A DNA stretch of 8,748 nt from Deltaproteobacteria bacterium (lineage in GTDB: Bacteria > Desulfobacterota > Binatia > Binatales > Binataceae). Of the stretch, positions 6,332-8,748 are shown in pieces; within the stretch, counting starts at the first letter, position 1; each line of letters starts with the position of its first letter. A program made the position numbers and the translations under genes. Below the pieces are notes generated by a model, which was not told the DNA's origin, made no database searches, and saw nothing but the letters and a program-made list of their open reading frames with translations. The stretch is taken from the NCBI GenBank assembly GCA_027403435.1, contig DAHZDR010000271.1, positions 1 to 8,748 on the forward strand. The letters are read 5' to 3'.

Positions 6332-7128
6332 TTGGCGCTCCTTTCCATTTCCGGCGGGTCGCGCACCTCGACTCCGTGGCCGCGCAAGTAGCGCTTCAAC
6401 GCCGGTATCGGATGCTCCCCATAGTGCGTAATCGAGGCGACAATCGCGGCGTCCGCCCCGCCCGCCGTAAAGCCTTCCAGCAGATGGCGCGGTTCGCCCG
6501 CGCCGCCCGAAGCGATCACCGGGATTCCGACCGCGTCCGCGATCATCCGCGTCACCGCGAGGTCGTAGCCCGACCTGGCCCCGTCGCGATCGATCGAATT
6601 GACGCACAACTCGCCCGCGCCCAGCCGCTCGCCCTCGCGCGCCCACCGCAGCGCGTCGCGGCCGGTCGGCGTGCGTCCGCCGTCGATCATCACTTCGCAT
6701 CCCGAGGGATATTCCGCGCTCGCCGCGCGCCGCTTCACCTGCATCGAGAGCACGATACATTGGCTGCCGAAGGCGCGCGCCCCTTCGGCGATGATTCGCG
6801 GATTGCGCACCGCGCCCGAATCGATCGAAACCTTCTCGGCGCCCGCCAGCAGCGCCGCGCGCATCTCCTCGACCGTGCGCAGCCCGCCGCCCACGCTGAA
6901 CGGAATAAAAATTTCGCGGGCGACCGCGCGCACCACTTCAAGCATCAGGCCGCGCCGCTCGTTCGAGGCCGTGATGTCGTAAAAGACGATCTCGTCGGCG
7001 CCCTGTTCATAATAGTAACGCGCCATTGCCACCGGATCGCCGATATCCACGTTGTTCAGGAACTGAACGCCCTTGGTGACCTTGCCGGCGCGCACGTCAA
7101 GGCACGGGATGATCCGTTTCGCCAGCAT
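6328..7128 (-). CDS. hisF: Imidazole glycerol phosphate synthase, cyclase subunit HisF
   Basis: HisF uses ammonia passed from HisH to turn PRFAR into imidazole glycerol phosphate and AICAR, in histidine synthesis. The 266-residue TIM barrel has normal length and landmarks: RIIPCLDVRAGKVTKGVQF with catalytic Asp11, DEIVFYDITAS, PFSVGGGLRT, EKVSIDSGAV, SIDRDGARSGYD and IPVIASGGAG. The second catalytic acid, Asp130, is replaced by Gln (IVLSMQVKRR, codon CAG), although the flanking sequence aligns normally. The usual Thr in DGTKSGYD is also Ala. GGAG lies 7 nt before the ATG. The start is 3 nt after the hisH stop, and the stop overlaps the ribH start. The protein is clearly HisF by fold; full cyclase activity is uncertain because of Gln130. 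Confidence 0.95.
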   Translation of the reverse strand: MLAKRIIPCLDVRAGKVTKGVQFLNNVDIGDPVAMARYYYEQGADEIVFYDITASNERRGLMLEVVRAVAREIFIPFSVGGGLRTVEEMRAALLAGAEKVSIDSGAVRNPRIIAEGARAFGSQCIVLSMQVKRRAASAEYPSGCEVMIDGGRTPTGRDALRWAREGERLGAGELCVNSIDRDGARSGYDLAVTRMIADAVGIPVIASGGAGEPRHLLEGFTAGGADAAIVASITHYGEHPIPALKRYLRGHGVEVRDPPEMERSAN

Positions 7129-7131
7129 CCT

Positions 7132-7752
7132 TCAGCTCCCGAACCGGCAGAAATTATCCAGCATCCGCAGTCCCGCCGCGCCGCTTTTCTCCAGATGGAA
7201 CTGCGTCGCCATCACGTTGCCCCGCGCGATCGCCGCGGTGAAAACCACGCCGTGGTCGCTGGTCGCGATCGTCGCCGCCGGATCGTCGGGAACCGGATAG
7301 TACGAATTGACGAAGTAAAAATGCGCATGGTCGGGCACCCCGGCGAACAACGGATGCGCCCGCGTCTGGCGCACCCGGTTCCAGCCGATTTGCGGAGCTT
7401 TCAAGAGCCTGCCGTCCACCGCATGCGGGAAACGCACGACCCGCCCCGGAATGATCCCGAGACAGTCGGCGGCGTCTTCCTCGCTGCTCTCGAACAACAC
7501 CTGAATCCCGATGCAGATGCCCAAAAACGGCTTGCCCGCGGCGATTACGCCGTCGCGCAGAACGTGGTCGAGGCCGCGGCCGCGCAGATTTTCCATCGTG
7601 GCACCGGCCGCGCCGACGCCCGGCAGAATCACCCGTTCGGCGGCGCAAATCGCCTCCGGCCGATCGGTGATTTCGCAACGATGCCCCAGATGGGTCAGCG
7701 CGCTGGCGACGCTGGTCAGATTGCCGGCCCGATAATCGACGATGGCGATCAT
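7132..7752 (-). CDS. hisH: Imidazole glycerol phosphate synthase, glutamine amidotransferase subunit HisH
   Basis: HisH hydrolyses glutamine and channels the ammonia to HisF. It is a class I (triad) glutamine amidotransferase of normal length (206 residues). The nucleophile Cys80 lies in LGICIGIQVLFE, and His186 and Glu188 lie in TQFHLEKSG. The motifs ILPGVGA, KAPQIGWN and HFYFVNSYY are present. Two positions differ from the common pattern: FHLEKS instead of FHPEKS, and FVNSYY instead of FVHSYY. Two ATGs are possible. GGAG at 7761-7764 is 8 nt from the ATG at 7752 but only 2 nt from that at 7758, so I choose 7752. The first 34 nt of the gene and its leader are repeated at 8676-8748. It is the first gene of the hisH-hisF-ribH operon. 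Confidence 0.95.
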   Translation of the reverse strand: MIAIVDYRAGNLTSVASALTHLGHRCEITDRPEAICAAERVILPGVGAAGATMENLRGRGLDHVLRDGVIAAGKPFLGICIGIQVLFESSEEDAADCLGIIPGRVVRFPHAVDGRLLKAPQIGWNRVRQTRAHPLFAGVPDHAHFYFVNSYYPVPDDPAATIATSDHGVVFTAAIARGNVMATQFHLEKSGAAGLRMLDNFCRFGS

Positions 7753-7791
7753 CCGCATAACTCCGCGGGACGAATCATAGCGGCATTGCGC
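7719..7791. repeat. Direct repeat, left copy (hisH 5' end and leader)
   Basis: These 73 bases are identical to 8676-8748, an offset of 957 bases. This copy holds the first 34 nt of hisH, its Shine-Dalgarno and about 30 bases of leader, including a TATGAT (minus strand) that could act as a -10 box. On the left, identity ends at 7718 (a against c). The right limit is unknown because the other copy runs into the window edge. Confidence 0.95.
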
Positions 7792-7935
7792 CCGACAAAA
7801 CAGCTTCCGCCGCCGCCCGGCCCGCGTTCAATTATAGCGTATAGCGGACGCCATCAGCGCGGCCACGCAGCGGAGCCGCCGGGCGGAAGACTGGTTTATG
7901 GCGACCGGCTGGCGCTTGACCCGCGGATTTTGGCA
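7792..7935. other. Gap between the left repeat and the brnT promoter
   Basis: No gene is visible in these 144 bases. The tandem heptamer TATAGCG-TATAGCG (7833-7846) overlaps a minus-strand TATAAT (7836-7831), which could serve as a -10 box for hisH, though the -35 position 17 bases upstream is poor. An 8-bp inverted repeat, CTTCCGCC (7804-7811) and GGCGGAAG (7882-7889), spans the gap with a long spacer. Confidence 0.35.
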
Positions 7936-7964
7936 TTGCACACGGTACGCTTTAAGCGTACAAT
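7936..7964 (+). promoter_or_regulatory. Sigma70-type promoter of the brnT module
   Basis: TTGCAC (7936-7941) and TACAAT (7959-7964) are separated by exactly 17 bases, close to the sigma70 consensus. Transcription would begin near 7970-7972, at or within a base or two of the brnT GTG. Confidence 0.72.
7945..7961. promoter_or_regulatory. Palindromic operator in the brnT promoter
   Basis: GTACGCTT-T-AAGCGTAC is a perfect 17-bp palindrome with 8-bp arms. It fills most of the spacer and runs into the -10 box, so a bound repressor would block RNA polymerase. BrnT/BrnA-type modules are known to repress themselves. The HTH antitoxin encoded downstream is the likely ligand (inference). Confidence 0.65.
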
Positions 7965-7971
7965 TCCATTA

Positions 7972-8241
7972 GTGAGGTTCGAGTGGGACGAAGCCAAGCA
8001 CGCCAAGACGCTGCGCGATCGCGGGATTGGCTTCGACGACGGCGCCCGAATCTTCGAGGGATCGGTCGCGATCTCACAAGACACCCGCCGCAACTACGGC
8101 GAGGCGCGGTTCCGGGCCGTGGGCGAAAGTGAAGGCGACATTTTGCATGTCGTGTTCACCTGGCGTGGCGACACGGTGCGGATCATCTCGGTGCGGCGCG
8201 CCAATCGAAAGGAAACCAAGCTATGGCTATCACGCGAATGA
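7972..8241 (+). CDS. brnT: BrnT-family toxin
   Basis: This is a type II toxin with the small RelE-like RNase fold of BrnT; it probably cuts RNA to slow translation until its antitoxin neutralises it. The 89-residue protein has the family pattern: N-terminal RFEWDEAKHAKTLRDRGIGFDDGARIFEG, then RRNYGEARFRAVGESEGDILHVVFTW, and C-terminal VRIISVRRANRKE. The start is the GTG at 7972 (no better in-frame start); no Shine-Dalgarno precedes it, and the promoter at 7936-7964 places the 5' end of the mRNA at about the same base, so a leaderless transcript is likely. The last 19 nt overlap the antitoxin gene. Its open frame continues back through hisH and hisF on the other strand, but that extension has no coding merit. 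Confidence 0.88.
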   Translation: MRFEWDEAKHAKTLRDRGIGFDDGARIFEGSVAISQDTRRNYGEARFRAVGESEGDILHVVFTWRGDTVRIISVRRANRKETKLWLSRE

Positions 8242-8576
8242 CGCTCGATGAAATCAAGGCGCGTCCGTCGAAACGGGACCGCGCTAAGATCAAAGCGACG
8301 ACCGAAGAGGATATTCGTCGGCATATGATTGAGGACGGCGAAGACCCGGCCGCGGAAGTGCGCGAGGAAGACATCCTCTCGCCGTGGTATATCCGCAAGC
8401 GGCTAGGCATGTCTCAGCAGCAATTTGCCGATACGCTGGGCATTCCGGTCGCGACGCTGCAGAACTGGGAACAGAACCGGGTGATGATGGAACCCGCAAC
8501 CATCGCGCTCATGCGCGTCTTGGCGCATGAACCCAAAGCCGCACTCCGGGCGCTTCGCCACCGGCGCGCGGCCTAA
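8223..8576 (+). CDS. HTH (Xre-type) antitoxin of the BrnT module
   Basis: This is the likely antitoxin and autorepressor. Residues 1-50 (TLDEIKARPSKRDRAKIKATTEEDIRRHMIEDGEDP) are charged and probably mask the toxin. Residues 55-86 (IRKRLGMSQQQFADTLGIPVATLQNWEQNR) are an Xre/Cro-type HTH, followed by helices to the end (IALMRVLAHEPKAALRALR). The protein has 117 residues. This HTH partner differs from the ribbon-helix-helix BrnA first described with BrnT, so I withhold the symbol. AGGAAA about 9 nt before the ATG serves as ribosome-binding site. The gene overlaps brnT by 19 nt, and the toxin-first order is typical of BrnT and HigBA modules. A second ATG at 8238 is possible but less well placed. 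Confidence 0.87.
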   Translation: MAITRMTLDEIKARPSKRDRAKIKATTEEDIRRHMIEDGEDPAAEVREEDILSPWYIRKRLGMSQQQFADTLGIPVATLQNWEQNRVMMEPATIALMRVLAHEPKAALRALRHRRAA

Positions 8577-8675
8577 TCCCATCACCTTTCGACCAGCTTC
8601 CGCGTGGCCGAGAAAACGTGAGGCCTATCGTCAAATCTTCGGCCACGGAAATCCGTTAGGCGCGGCGGCCGCGTC
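8577..8675. other. Gap with inverted repeat after the antitoxin gene
   Basis: These 99 bases hold a perfect 9-bp inverted repeat, CGTGGCCGA (8603-8611) and TCGGCCACG (8639-8647), separated by 27 bases. The flanking TTCCG and GGAA nearly extend the pairing. There is no T-run, so it may be a hairpin that ends the brnT transcript or a structure linked to the insertion. No gene is visible on the plus strand. Confidence 0.4.
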
Positions 8676-8709
8676 GATTGCCGGCCCGATAATCGACGAT
8701 GGCGATCAT
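8656..8709 (-). pseudogene. Orphan hisH 5' fragment
   Basis: On the minus strand, the right repeat copy restarts hisH with ATG at 8709 and the same Shine-Dalgarno. It encodes MIAIVDYRAGN and then diverges into RRGRRA and a TAA at 8656-8658, for 17 codons in all. The first 11 residues equal those of the intact HisH. It is a relic or by-product of the repeat, not a working gene. Confidence 0.7.
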
Positions 8710-8748
8710 CCGCATAACTCCGCGGGACGAATCATAGCGGCATTGCGC
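8676..8748. repeat. Direct repeat, right copy
   Basis: This is identical over all 73 bases to 7719-7791, in the same orientation, and runs into the right edge of the window, so the repeat may be longer. Together the two copies bracket the brnT/antitoxin module. Confidence 0.95.

Noticed and set aside
6332..6760. An N-terminal extension of ribH
   Set aside because: It is the shadow of hisF in another frame. The TTGA overlap and Shine-Dalgarno mark the start at 6331.
6376..7971. A long plus-strand open frame running into brnT
   Set aside because: The part before 7972 is antisense to hisF and hisH and has low-complexity Arg/His/Ala content. Only the end encodes BrnT, and the promoter at 7936-7964 lies inside the extension.
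7719..8748. CRISPR array or insertion sequence
   Set aside because: There are only two repeat copies, 957 bases apart, with no transposase or integrase gene and no terminal inverted repeats at the edges.

Overview
This window reads as bacterial chromosome of high G+C content, probably from an uncultivated, deltaproteobacteria-like lineage. That placement is an inference from the gene content and codon bias, and no rRNA or other taxonomic marker is present. Genes are densely packed. Most of the window is housekeeping, with one toxin-antitoxin (TA) module at each end.

Layout. (a) From the left edge to 1089, on the plus strand: the 3' part of a DUF433/VapB45-type antitoxin gene, then a PIN-like (VapC45/DUF5615-type) toxin gene. 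The antitoxin gene is much more A+T-rich than the rest. (b) From 1196 to 4177, plus strand: def (peptide deformylase), fmt (Met-tRNA formyltransferase) and rsmB (16S rRNA m5C methyltransferase). These three are overlapping, translationally coupled genes that serve translation initiation and ribosome maturation. (c) From 4225 to 4836, minus strand: an RlpA-like lipoprotein convergent with rsmB. (d) From 5010 to 5849, minus strand: an unnamed protein that joins a MerR-type HTH to TPR repeats and has its own promoter-like sequence. (e) From 5921 to 7752, minus strand: hisH-hisF-ribH, a tight operon. It encodes both subunits of imidazole glycerol phosphate synthase and a short, archaeal-type lumazine synthase. 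(f) From 7936 to 8576, plus strand: a BrnT toxin and an HTH antitoxin gene behind a clear sigma70-type promoter that contains a perfect palindrome.

The most notable structure is a perfect direct repeat of at least 73 bp at 7719-7791 and 8676-8748. It covers the 5' end and upstream leader of hisH. It brackets the brnT/antitoxin module and leaves an orphan hisH start fragment at the right edge. The TA module therefore sits between two copies of the hisH 5' end. This could be an insertion that regenerates the hisH start, a tandem duplication, or an assembly-end artefact.

Other points worth a second look are: HisF carries Gln instead of Asp at catalytic position 130; the VapC45-like toxin has no ATG, GTG or TTG upstream of its conserved acidic motif; brnT and the MerR-TPR gene both look leaderless; and the lumazine synthase is archaeal in type. 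I did not find a wholly new system. The best candidate for something undescribed is the repeat-bracketed TA unit at the hisH 5' end.
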